The position numbers were made by a program, and so were the translations under genes. The notes beneath the pieces are model-generated. The model saw nothing but the letters and a program-made list of their open reading frames with translations. It made no database searches and was not told where the DNA came from. Positions 51,304-59,507 of a stretch of DNA of 64,000 nucleotides are shown here, piece by piece (position 1 is the first letter of the stretch; the number at the start of each line of letters is the position of its first letter). This DNA comes from CAVSMC01 sp963798655 (lineage in GTDB: Bacteria > Pseudomonadota > Gammaproteobacteria > Burkholderiales > Casimicrobiaceae): contig CAWCUH010000004.1 of NCBI GenBank assembly GCA_963798655.1, forward strand, positions 806,001 to 870,000, given 5' to 3'.

Positions 51304-52665
51304 ATGGCAGCGACGATCATCGACTCGGCGATCTTTCGCGACATCTTCAGCGACGAGGCGATGCGCAACGTGTGGTCGGACGAGAACCGCACGCAGAAGT
51401 ATCTCGACGTCGAGGCGGCGCTCGCGCGCGTTCAGGCGCGGCTCGGCATCATCCCGCAGGAGGCAGCCGACGAGATCGTGAAGCACTGCACGATCGCTCA
51501 GATCGACATGCACAAGCTGAAGCAGCAGACCGAGCGCATCGGCTACCCGGTCCTCGGCGTCGTCTCGCAGCTCAATGCGCTGTGCCGCGACAAGCTCGGC
51601 GAATACTGCCACTGGGGCGCGACGACGCAGGACATCACCGACACCGCGACAGTGCTCCAGATCCGCGAGGCGCTCGCGCTCGTCGAAGGCGATCTCGCCG
51701 CGATCTCGAAAGCGCTGGCCGACCTCGCGCGACGCTATCGCGACACGCCGATGGTGGGTCGCAGCAACCTGCAGCAGGCGGTTCCGATCACGTTCGGCTT
51801 CAAGATGGCGGAGCTGCTCTGCGCGATCGAGCGGCATCGCGAGCGTCTCGCGCAGCTTCGCCCGCGTGTGCTGGTTGGCGAGTTCGGCGGCGCGGCGGGC
51901 ACGCTCGCGTCGATCGAGAAAGGCGCGATGGAAACGCAGGCAGCGCTGATGAAGGAGCTGGGCCTCGCGCAGCCGCTGATCGCTTGGCACACGATCCGCG
52001 ACTCGATCGCCGAGGTCGGGTGCTTCCTCGGCCTCGTCGGGGGAACGCTCGGCAAGCTCGCGATGGACGTCAAGCTGATGATGCAGACGGAGGTCGGCGA
52101 GGTGTACGAGCCGTTCGCGCCGGGACGCGGCTCGAGCAGCACGATGCCGCAGAAGCGAAATCCGATCTCGTGCGTCTACATTCATGCCGCCATATCCGTC
52201 GTGCGCCAGCACACGGCCGCGCTGCTCGATGCGATGGTCGCCGACCACGAGCGCTCGAGCGGGCCGTGGGAGATCGAATGGATCGTGCTGCCGGAGGCGT
52301 TCTGCCTGACCGCCGGCGCGCTGAAGCAGGCGCGGTTCGTCGCGAGCGGCCTCGAGGTCGACGCGCGGCGGATGCGCGAGGTGCTCGACATGACGAACGG
52401 GCTCGTCGTGTCCGAAGCCGTGATGATGGGCCTCGGGCGTCATCTCGGACGCGAGCGCGCGCACGACCTCGTCTACGACCTGTGCCGCGATGCGATCCGC
52501 GACAAGCGGCCGCTCGCCGACGTTCTCGCCGACAATCCGGAGATCTCGCGCCATCTGACCCGCGCCGCGCTCGACGAGCTCTGCGATCCCGCCAACTATC
52601 TGGGCCAGTCCGCCGTCATGGTCGATCGCGTGCTGAAGAGCCTCCGCGCGCAATCACAACGCTGA
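51304..52665 (+). CDS. fumarase/aspartase-superfamily lyase, PcaB/adenylosuccinate lyase-like
   Basis: Lyase of 453 residues, all-helical superfamily. The signature GSSSTMPQKRNPI (catalytic Ser loop) is complete, along with HWGATTQDITDTA and GRSNLQQAVPITFG, which fit 3-carboxy-cis,cis-muconate cycloisomerase (PcaB) or adenylosuccinate lyase-like proteins. These enzymes eliminate from or cyclise a di- or tricarboxylate; the purine-pathway enzyme would not normally be here. It is a plausible extra step for a C5/C6 dicarboxylate pathway, but the exact reaction is unknown. AAGGAG lies 6 bases upstream of the ATG; the palindromic repeat ends 12 bp before it. Confidence 0.88.
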   Translation: MAATIIDSAIFRDIFSDEAMRNVWSDENRTQKYLDVEAALARVQARLGIIPQEAADEIVKHCTIAQIDMHKLKQQTERIGYPVLGVVSQLNALCRDKLGEYCHWGATTQDITDTATVLQIREALALVEGDLAAISKALADLARRYRDTPMVGRSNLQQAVPITFGFKMAELLCAIERHRERLAQLRPRVLVGEFGGAAGTLASIEKGAMETQAALMKELGLAQPLIAWHTIRDSIAEVGCFLGLVGGTLGKLAMDVKLMMQTEVGEVYEPFAPGRGSSSTMPQKRNPISCVYIHAAISVVRQHTAALLDAMVADHERSSGPWEIEWIVLPEAFCLTAGALKQARFVASGLEVDARRMREVLDMTNGLVVSEAVMMGLGRHLGRERAHDLVYDLCRDAIRDKRPLADVLADNPEISRHLTRAALDELCDPANYLGQSAVMVDRVLKSLRAQSQR

Positions 52666-52724
52666 TTGCGAACATGCCTTTCGAAATCCGTTCTGCATCG
52701 ATACACCCACAAGGAGCCCATGCC

Positions 52725-53717
52725 ATGCTGAAGTCGATCTTCGCCTGCGCGCTGTTCGCGCTCGCGCTCGCCGGTCCGGCTGCCGCCCAGCAGCAGATCG
52801 TCATCAAGTTCAGCCACGTCGCCGCGCCCGACACGCCGAAGGGCCAGGCGGCGAACGAGTTCAAGCGCCTCGCCGAGGAACGCACGAAGGGACGCGTCAA
52901 AGTCGAGGTGTATCCGAACAGCCAGCTCTTCAAGGATGCCGAGGAGCTCGATGCGCTGAAGCTCGGCTCGGTGCAGATGCTGGCGCCCGTGCCCGGAAAG
53001 TTCGGCCCCGCGGGCATTCCCGAGTTCGAGGTGTTCGACCTCCCCTACCTGTTCCCGGACATCGAAGCGGTGCACCGCGCCTATCGATCTGCCGAGGGCA
53101 AGGCGCTTATGAAGAAGCTCGAAGCGCGCGGGATGGTCGGCCTCGCGTTCTGGGACAACGGCTTTCGCGTGATGAGCGCGAACCGGCCGATCCACGTGCC
53201 CGCCGACATGAAGGGACTCAAGATGCGGATCAACTCGTCGAAGGTGAACAGCGCGATCATGAGGTCGGTCGGCGCCGTGCCGCAGACGATGGCATTCTCC
53301 GAGGTCTATCAGGGCTTGCAGACCGGTGTCATCGACGGCACCGAAGGGCCGCTGTCGAATCTGTACACGCAGAAGCAGTACGAGGTGCAGAAGCACGTGA
53401 CGCTCACCTATCACACGATCAGCAACTACGTCGTCGTCGTCAACAAGCCGTTCTGGGACGGATTGCCGGCCGACATCCGCACGACGCTCGAAGGCGCGAT
53501 CAAGGACGCCACCACGCTGAACGACAAGGTCGCCGAGAAGGACGAGCAGGCGGCGATCGCCGGCATCAAGGCATCCGGCAAGAGCGAGATCTACACGCCG
53601 ACGCCGGCCGAGAAGCAGCAGTGGGTGAAGGCGATGTCGCCGGTGCAGGACGAGATGGCGGCGCGGGTGAAGAAGGATACGATCGCCGGCATGCAGGCGG
53701 CCGTCGAAGGCAAGTAG
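52725..53717 (+). CDS. TRAP transporter solute receptor (DctP family), orphan 2
   Basis: Periplasmic receptor of 330 residues: signal peptide (1-22, cleavage near AAA-Q), IVIKFSHVAAPDTPKGQAAN and GLKMRINSSKV with the carboxylate-binding Arg. The FSEVYQGLQTGVIDGTEGP motif differs slightly from orphan 1 (TENP). AAGGAG lies upstream of the ATG at 52725. Clearly a paralogue of the receptor at 48105, about 4.6 kb apart and separated by three enzymes, so an old duplication rather than a recent tandem one. No DctQM genes are in the window. Followed by a 165-bp gap and the CoA-transferase. Confidence 0.92.
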   Translation: MLKSIFACALFALALAGPAAAQQQIVIKFSHVAAPDTPKGQAANEFKRLAEERTKGRVKVEVYPNSQLFKDAEELDALKLGSVQMLAPVPGKFGPAGIPEFEVFDLPYLFPDIEAVHRAYRSAEGKALMKKLEARGMVGLAFWDNGFRVMSANRPIHVPADMKGLKMRINSSKVNSAIMRSVGAVPQTMAFSEVYQGLQTGVIDGTEGPLSNLYTQKQYEVQKHVTLTYHTISNYVVVVNKPFWDGLPADIRTTLEGAIKDATTLNDKVAEKDEQAAIAGIKASGKSEIYTPTPAEKQQWVKAMSPVQDEMAARVKKDTIAGMQAAVEGK

Positions 53718-53882
53718 CAACGCGACACGATCGCGTCCGCTCGGCCGTGCGCTTGGCGAAACGATCACGCTGACGTATCCCGCCGGTGGCCGCGAGCACC
53801 GCGAGCGGAAGCGACCGCTGCCGCAGATCGGCTCGGAGCGACGCCGCGGCGTTAAACTAACGGCTTCAATGCAAAGCACCCG

Positions 53883-55061
53883 ATGCGCCCGCTCGCAGGC
53901 ATCACCGTCGTCACGCTCGAGCACGCGATCGCCGCGCCGTTCTGCACGCGCCAGCTCGCCGATCTCGGCGCACGTGTCATCAAGATCGAGCGGCCCGGCG
54001 TCGGCGACTTCGCCCGCGGCTACGACGAGCGCGTGCGCGGCCTCGCGTCGCATTTCGTCTGGAGCAACCGCTCGAAGGAAAGTCTGACGCTCGATGTCAA
54101 GCATGCCGAGGCACGCGGCGTGCTGGACGCGCTTGTCGGTCGCGCCGACGTGCTCGTGCAGAACCTCGCGCCCGGTGCCTCCGCGCGGCTCGGGCTTTCG
54201 TACGACGCGCTGCGCGAGCGCAATCCGCGGCTCATCGTCTGCGACATCTCGGGCTACGGCAACGACGGCCCGTATCGCGACAAGAAGGCGTACGACCTGC
54301 TGATCCAGAGCGAGTCCGGCTTCCTGTCGATCACCGGAACGCCGGACGAGCCGGCGAAGGCGGGCTGCTCGATCGCCGACATCGCCGCCGGCATGTACGC
54401 GTACTCGAATATCCTCGCCGCGCTGATGGAGCGCGAGAAGACGGGCCGCGGCTGCGCCATCGACGTGTCGATGCTCGAAAGCATGGTCGAGTGGATGAGC
54501 TATCCGCTGTACTACGCGTTCGACGGCGCGGAGCCGCCGCCGCGCGCCGGCGCGTCGCACGCGACGATCTATCCGTACGGACCGTTCCCGGCCGGCGACG
54601 GCAAGATCGTCATGCTCGGCTTGCAGAACGAGCGCGAATGGGCGGTGTTCTGCGACAAGGTGCTCGGAGAGCCGGAGCTCGCGACCGACGAGCGCTTCAG
54701 GTCGAACTCGCGGCGCACCGCGGCGCGCGATGAGCTGCGCGGCATCATCGCCGACGCGTTCAAGCCGTTGACGGGCGAGCAGGTGATCGACCGTCTCGAC
54801 CGCGCCGGCATCGCGAACGCGCACATGAACGACATGCACGACGTCTGGCAGCATCCGCAGCTCGCCGCGCGCAAGCGGTGGGTCGAAGTCGGCACGCCGG
54901 CGGGGCCCGTGCCGGCGCTGCGTCCGCCCGGCGTGCCGCCGACGCTCGAACCGCGGATGGATCCGGTGCCGGCGCTCGGCCAGCACACAGCTTCGATCCT
55001 GCGCGAGTTGGGCTTCGACGACAATGCGATCGAGCGCTTTCGCTCGACCAGGGTCATCTGA
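53883..55061 (+). CDS. family III CoA-transferase (CaiB/BaiF type)
   Basis: CoA-transferase of 392 residues, an interlocked-dimer family that moves CoA between carboxylic acids. N-terminus PLAGITVVTLEHAIAAPFCTRQLADLGARVIKIE is classic; the nucleophile Asp138 lies in KAYDLLIQSESG, and GYGNDGPY and GRGCAIDVSMLESM follow. An Ict-like (itaconate CoA-transferase) role is suggested by its neighbours, but family III members are hard to split by eye. The gene ends TGATG, sharing one base with the ATG of the MmgE/PrpD gene, so coupled translation is expected for the four genes 53883-57845. Confidence 0.92.
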   Translation: MRPLAGITVVTLEHAIAAPFCTRQLADLGARVIKIERPGVGDFARGYDERVRGLASHFVWSNRSKESLTLDVKHAEARGVLDALVGRADVLVQNLAPGASARLGLSYDALRERNPRLIVCDISGYGNDGPYRDKKAYDLLIQSESGFLSITGTPDEPAKAGCSIADIAAGMYAYSNILAALMEREKTGRGCAIDVSMLESMVEWMSYPLYYAFDGAEPPPRAGASHATIYPYGPFPAGDGKIVMLGLQNEREWAVFCDKVLGEPELATDERFRSNSRRTAARDELRGIIADAFKPLTGEQVIDRLDRAGIANAHMNDMHDVWQHPQLAARKRWVEVGTPAGPVPALRPPGVPPTLEPRMDPVPALGQHTASILRELGFDDNAIERFRSTRVI

Positions 55062-56437
55062 TGGCACGCGACGATGCGCATCCGAGCGCAGCGCTCGCGC
55101 GATTCGCGAGCGCGCTCACGTTCGACGACATTCCGGGCGCTGTCGTGCGCCGGACCGAAGACCTGCTGCTCGACTGGATCGGCTCGGCGCTCGCCGGCAA
55201 GAACGCTCGAGCGGTCGAGGCGATCGAGGGCTTCGCGCGCGACATGGGACCGGGCGAGGGCCCTTCGCAGGTATTGATCTCGCGCCGCTCGACGTCGCCG
55301 CTGTTCGCGGCGATGGTCAACGGCGCCTCGTCGCATTACGCCGAGCAGGACGACGTGCACAACGGCTCGGTGTTCCATCCGGGCGCCGTCGTGTTCCCGC
55401 CGGCGCTCGCCGTCGCGCAGCAGCTCGGAAGCTCCGGTCGCGATCTCGTGGCCGCAGCCGTCGCCGGTTACGAGGTCGGCATTCGCGTCGGCGAATTCCT
55501 CGGCCGCTCGCATTACAAGGTGTTCCACACGACGGGCACCGCCGGAACGCTCGCTGCCGCTGCGGCGACCGGGCGCCTGCTCGGCTTGTCGGCCGATGCG
55601 ATGCGGAACGCGTTCGGCTCCGCCGGAACGCAGTCGGCGGGCCTGTGGGAATTCCTGCGTGACGCGGCCGATTCGAAACAGCTGCACACGGCGAAGGCGG
55701 CATCGGACGGTCTCCTCGCCGCTTGTCTCGCGCAGCGCGGGTTCACCGGCGCGAAGCACATCTTCGAGGGCCCGCAGGGAATGGGCGCCGGCATGTCGAC
55801 CGACGCCGATCCGGCGAAGCTCACCGATCGTCTCGGCGAGCGATGGGCGCTCGCGGAGACGTCGTTCAAGTTTCACGCGTCGTGCCGGCATACGCATCCT
55901 GCGGCCGACGCGCTGCTGTCGGTCGTGATCGCGCACAACCTCGCGCCCGAGCGGATCGCACGCGTTACCGCGCACGTGCACCAGGCGGCGATCGACGTGC
56001 TCGGTCCGGTTACCGATCCGGCGACGGTGCACCAGGCGAAGTTCTCCATGGGCACGGTCCTCGCGTTGATTGCGATCTTTCGCCGCGCCGGCCTCGTCGA
56101 GTTCGACCGGCATTTGCGCGATCCGCGCGTGATCGCTTTCCGAGAACGCGTGCGCATGGTGCCGGACGCCGACGTGGACGCTGCATATCCGGCGCGTTGG
56201 ATCGGCATTGTCGACGTCGAGACGACCGACGGCATTCGATTTCGTGGCCGCATCGACGAGCCGAAGGGCGATCCCGGCAACACGCTGTCGCGGGCCGAGA
56301 TCGAGGAGAAGGCCGCGCGGCTCGCGCAATGGAGCGGCGCGGCGAGCGCGGACGAGATGAAGCAGATCGGCGCGACGGTGTTTCGCATCACGTCCGTTGC
56401 GAAGATCGGTGCATTGCTGGAGGTATCGACGCGATGA
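55061..56437 (+). CDS. MmgE/PrpD-family protein
   Basis: Protein of 458 residues in the MmgE/PrpD family, whose members include 2-methylcitrate dehydratase and cis-aconitate decarboxylase-like proteins; dehydration or decarboxylation of tricarboxylates is typical. Seen: VEAIEGFARDMGP, AAMVNGASSHYAEQDDVHNGSVFHPGAVVFPPALA with the conserved D..H, SFKFHASCRHTHPAADAL and FSMGTVLAL. Its ATG shares one base with the preceding TGA, and its own TGA overlaps the methyltransferase ATG. A PrpD-like gene also lies in the Pseudomonas aeruginosa itaconate locus. Whether this one acts on citramalate, methylcitrate or aconitate is open. Confidence 0.9.
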   Translation: MARDDAHPSAALARFASALTFDDIPGAVVRRTEDLLLDWIGSALAGKNARAVEAIEGFARDMGPGEGPSQVLISRRSTSPLFAAMVNGASSHYAEQDDVHNGSVFHPGAVVFPPALAVAQQLGSSGRDLVAAAVAGYEVGIRVGEFLGRSHYKVFHTTGTAGTLAAAAATGRLLGLSADAMRNAFGSAGTQSAGLWEFLRDAADSKQLHTAKAASDGLLAACLAQRGFTGAKHIFEGPQGMGAGMSTDADPAKLTDRLGERWALAETSFKFHASCRHTHPAADALLSVVIAHNLAPERIARVTAHVHQAAIDVLGPVTDPATVHQAKFSMGTVLALIAIFRRAGLVEFDRHLRDPRVIAFRERVRMVPDADVDAAYPARWIGIVDVETTDGIRFRGRIDEPKGDPGNTLSRAEIEEKAARLAQWSGAASADEMKQIGATVFRITSVAKIGALLEVSTR

Positions 56438-57060
56438 AGAGCTTCGACGAGCGCGCCAAGGACTGGGATGCCGATCCGACGAAGGTCGAGCGCGCACGCG
56501 CGATCGCCGATGCGATCGTCGCCAACGTGCCGCTGCGCCCGACAATGAGCGCGCTCGAGTACGGCTGCGGCACCGGGCTGCTCGGCTTCGGGCTGCGCGA
56601 GCGAATCGGCGACCTCACGCTCGCCGACCTCTCCGACGGCATGCTCGACGTCGTGCGCGAGAAGCTCGCCGCGTCGCCCGACGCGCATGCGCGGCCGATG
56701 AAGCTCGACCTCCTCGCCGATCCGCTGCCCGAGCGGCGCTTCGATTTGATCTGCACGGCGATGACGCTGCATCACATCGAAGATACCGATGCGATCCTGC
56801 GGCGATTTGCCGCACTGCTCGCGCCATCGGGCTACCTGTGCATCGCCGACCTGGACACCGAGGACGGGTCGTTCCATGGCGAAGGCTTCGGCGGCCACAA
56901 GGGATTCGATCGCGAAGCGCTCGCGACGGCGGCGACCGAGGGAGGATTGCACGTCGAGCGCTTCGTTACGGCGTACACGATGCGCAAGATCGCGGCCGGA
57001 TCGATGCGCACGTACCCGATCTTCCTGATGGTCGCGCAGAAGCGCGCGATCGCGGCATGA
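56434..57060 (+). CDS. class I SAM-dependent methyltransferase
   Basis: Methyltransferase of 208 residues with motif I ALEYGCGTGLLGFGL (about 43-57), acidic loop TLADLSDGML and post motifs FDLICTAMTLHHI, LCIADLD. It resembles UbiE/Tam-type small-molecule enzymes. It lies within a coupled gene string (ATGA overlaps on both sides: start in the MmgE/PrpD stop, stop in the CitE-like start), so it must serve the same pathway. A role in methylating an acid intermediate, as Tam does to trans-aconitate, is a hypothesis. I know of no equivalent in the Pseudomonas itaconate locus. Confidence 0.88.
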   Translation: MKSFDERAKDWDADPTKVERARAIADAIVANVPLRPTMSALEYGCGTGLLGFGLRERIGDLTLADLSDGMLDVVREKLAASPDAHARPMKLDLLADPLPERRFDLICTAMTLHHIEDTDAILRRFAALLAPSGYLCIADLDTEDGSFHGEGFGGHKGFDREALATAATEGGLHVERFVTAYTMRKIAAGSMRTYPIFLMVAQKRAIAA

Positions 57061-57845
57061 GCGTCCGCTCGTATCTATTCGTGCCGGGCAATCGGCCGGA
57101 GCGCTTCGACAAGGCGCTCGCATCGGGTGCGCACGCGGTGATCGTCGACCTCGAGGATGCCGTTCCGCCTGCTCACAAGGAGGCCGCGCGCGCGGCGATC
57201 GCGCACTGGATGTCCGAGGCGCGGCCGGTGCTCGTGCGCGTGAACGCGGTCGGCACGCCGTGGTTCGACGAGGACGTGCGCGTCTGCGCGCGCCCGGGCG
57301 TCGCCGGCGTCGTGCTGCCCAAAGCGGAGTCGGCGGAGGCGATCGACGCGGTGCGCTCGCGCTTGCACGACCGGGGTACCGTCCTGCCGCTGATCGAGAC
57401 GGCCCGCGGATTGTGGAATGCCCTCTCCGTCGCGCGGGCACGTGGCGTCGAGCGGCTGCTGTTCGGCTCGATCGATTATCAATCCGACGTCGGCATCCGC
57501 GACGACGATCTGATCCACGCGCGCTCGCAACTGGTGCTCGTGTCGCGCGTCGCCGGCATCGCGGCGCCCGTCGACGGCGTGACGGCGTCGATCGACGATG
57601 CCGACGCGCTTCGTCGCGACACCGGGCGTGCGCGCGCTCTCGGCTTCGGTGCCAAGCTGTGCATCCATCCGAAGCAGGTACCGGCGGTGAACGAAGGGTT
57701 CCGGCCGAGCGAGAGCGAAATCGCGTGGGCGCGTCGCGTCGTCGACGCCGACGCGGTGTCGGGCGGTGCCGCGGTAGCCGTCGACGGCAGCATGGTCGAC
57801 CGGCCGGTGCTGCTCAAGGCACGTGCAATCCTCGCAGAACGATAG
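57057..57845 (+). CDS. CitE-like lyase (HpcH/HpaI aldolase/citrate lyase beta family)
   Basis: Carbon-carbon lyase of 262 residues. The family marks are RSYLFVPGNRPERFDKAL at the N-terminus, VIVDLEDAVPP, VLVRVNAVGTPWFDED, LPKAES and LPLIETARG with the metal-binding Glu. Members cleave malyl-CoA, citramalyl-CoA or citryl-CoA into acetyl-CoA and a keto acid. Next to a CoA-transferase and an HTD2-type hydratase, the likely substrate is (S)-citramalyl-CoA (to acetyl-CoA and pyruvate), as in itaconate breakdown. It overlaps the methyltransferase by 4 bp (ATGA) and is followed after 8 bp by the Crp/Fnr regulator. Confidence 0.9.
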   Translation: MSVRSYLFVPGNRPERFDKALASGAHAVIVDLEDAVPPAHKEAARAAIAHWMSEARPVLVRVNAVGTPWFDEDVRVCARPGVAGVVLPKAESAEAIDAVRSRLHDRGTVLPLIETARGLWNALSVARARGVERLLFGSIDYQSDVGIRDDDLIHARSQLVLVSRVAGIAAPVDGVTASIDDADALRRDTGRARALGFGAKLCIHPKQVPAVNEGFRPSESEIAWARRVVDADAVSGGAAVAVDGSMVDRPVLLKARAILAER

Positions 57846-57853
57846 GTGCTAGC

Positions 57854-58546
57854 ATGGCGGATCGCACAACGACGACGGGTGCCGGTGTCGTGACGGCGCA
57901 CACTGCAATGACCTCTTTGGATCCGCTTGCGCCTCTCGCCGCGTCGACGCTGCGCGAGATCGCCTCGACCGGCGTCGTGCGCTCGTTTCCGAAGAACACC
58001 GTGCTGATCCACGAGGGCGATCTCGGCGACTCGCTGTACGTCGTGCTCACGGGCAAGGTGAAGGTCTACGCGAGCAACGAGCAGGGCAAGGAGGTCGTGC
58101 TCGACTTCCACGGCCCCGGCGAGTACCTCGGCGAGATGTCGCTCGACGGCTCGCCGCGCTCGGCGTCGGTCATCACCGTCGAGCCGACGACGTGCGCGAT
58201 CGTCAACCGCGCGCACTTTCGCGACTTCGTCCTTGCCCATCCGGACTTCGCGCTGCATCTGATCGAGAAGCTGATCCAGCGGGCGCGCAATGCGACCGCG
58301 AACATCAAGAGCCTCGCGCTTTCCGATGTGTACGGGCGGCTGGTTCGGTTGCTTACATCGCTCGCGAAGGACAGCGGCGGTCGGCTGGTCGTTCCGGAGC
58401 GGCTGACGCAGCAGGATATCGCGGAGCGCGTCGGCGCCTCGCGCGACATGATCAGCCGACTGATGAAGGACCTCGTCGCCGGCGGCTATCTCGCGATCGA
58501 GGATCGAACCATCACGATCCTGAAGAAGCTTCCGCCCGCCTGGTAG
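57854..58546 (+). CDS. Crp/Fnr-family transcriptional regulator
   Basis: Regulator of 230 residues. A cyclic-nucleotide-type barrel (about 20-140) with LIHEGDLGDSLYVVLTGKVKVY and GEYLGEMSLDGSPRSASVITVEPT, the phosphate-binding cassette with RSAS, is followed by a Crp-like winged helix (LTQQDIAERVGASRDMISRLMKDLVAGGYL). No Fnr-type Cys cluster is seen, so cAMP or another nucleotide is the likely effector, not oxygen. It closes the 18-kb run 8 bp after the CitE-like gene and probably feeds back on it. ATG 57854 is used; ATG 57908 (MTSLDPL) is possible. A tandem repeat array starts 3 bp after its stop. Confidence 0.9.
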   Translation: MADRTTTTGAGVVTAHTAMTSLDPLAPLAASTLREIASTGVVRSFPKNTVLIHEGDLGDSLYVVLTGKVKVYASNEQGKEVVLDFHGPGEYLGEMSLDGSPRSASVITVEPTTCAIVNRAHFRDFVLAHPDFALHLIEKLIQRARNATANIKSLALSDVYGRLVRLLTSLAKDSGGRLVVPERLTQQDIAERVGASRDMISRLMKDLVAGGYLAIEDRTITILKKLPPAW

Positions 58547-58548
58547 CG

Positions 58549-59060
58549 GCGTGAGCGGCGAGCAGGGGCCCCAGTGGCGGAGCCACTTGGGGATGCGAGC
58601 GATCGCGAATCGCCGCTCGAGGCCGACGACTCGCCGTGGCGCATGGCTCGACGGACGCGGAAGCTGAGGGCGTGAGCGGCGAGCAGGGGCCCCAGTGGCG
58701 GAGCCACTTGGGGTGCGAGCGATCGCGAATCGCCGCTCGAGGCCGACGGCTCGGCGTGGCGCATGGCTCGACGGACGCGGAAGCCGAGGGCGTGAGCGGC
58801 GAGCGGGGGCCCCAGTGGCGGAGCCACTTGGGGATGCGAGCGATCGCGAATCGCCGCTCGATGCCGACGACTCGCCGTGGCGCATGGCTCGGCGGACGCG
58901 GAAGCCGAGGGCGTGAGCGGCGAGCAGGGGCCCCAGTGGCGGAGCCACTTTGGGGATGCGAGCGATCGCGAATCGCCGCTCGAGGCCGACGACTCGCCGT
59001 GGCGCATGGCTCGGCCGGCTCCCCGCGAGGCACTGCTCGGCGGACGCGCAAGGCCGAGAA
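58549..59060. repeat. tandem array of four ~121-bp units with hairpin cores
   Basis: Units begin at 58549, 58670, 58790 and 58911 (periods 121, 120, 121) and are nearly identical; the last one breaks up after about 59010. Each contains a stem GTGGC-GGA-GCCAC flanked by CCCCA/TTGGGG and a second GC-rich half. A diverged single copy lies just after icmF (11283). The array starts right after a stop codon, as does that copy, which suggests a 3'-end element. The 643-bp space 58547-59189 holds no gene otherwise. Confidence 0.9.
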
Positions 59061-59189
59061 CCCCCGGCGGCGATGAGTCCACCGCCGAAGTGTGAATTTT
59101 CGGCATTCCCGCCCGCGATTTCTCCCTCCCGGCTGCCTGCCGGCTTCCCTACAGTGGCTTTACCGCAACCGCCACCGAAGGAGAAGGCA

Positions 59190-59495
59190 ATGACCCAGAA
59201 CGACACCCGACCGATCGGCTCGCACCACGACGACCCCGTGACCCGCGTCGCCGCCGGGATCAAGACCGCGCTGATCGTCTGCGTGGTCGGCTTCATCGCG
59301 CTCGTCGCCAATCGTGCGCTCGTCACGCCGGGTGCGCCGACCGCCGCCGACATCGCTTCGCGCCCCGCCGCCGTGGCGTCGGACGTGCCGATGCCGGCCG
59401 TGCTGCCGACGGACGGCCCTGCGACGCAGCCCGCGCTGCCGGTCGACGGCGGCGCGCAGTTCGAAGGTGGCGACAACCATCCGCCGACGTTCTGA
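59190..59495 (+). CDS. small single-pass membrane protein, unknown function
   Basis: Protein of 101 residues with one transmembrane helix (about 23-43, TALIVCVVGFIALVANRAL). The preceding segment is polar; the C-terminal part is Ala/Pro-rich, acidic and low-complexity (PMPAVLPTDGPATQPALPV..). AAGGAGAAGG lies just before the ATG. I recognise no family. It comes after the repeat array and is followed after 12 bp by another envelope protein gene, so the two may be an operon. A role at the inner membrane is all that can be said. Confidence 0.72.
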   Translation: MTQNDTRPIGSHHDDPVTRVAAGIKTALIVCVVGFIALVANRALVTPGAPTAADIASRPAAVASDVPMPAVLPTDGPATQPALPVDGGAQFEGGDNHPPTF

Positions 59496-59507
59496 CGAGC
59501 TTTGCCC

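Noticed and set aside
51304..52665. PurB (adenylosuccinate lyase) of purine synthesis.
   Set aside because: Context is acid catabolism and motif details also fit PcaB-like enzymes; left as a superfamily lyase.
58549..59060. CRISPR array from regularly spaced repeats.
   Set aside because: Units are about 121 bp and identical throughout, with no unique spacers and no cas genes.
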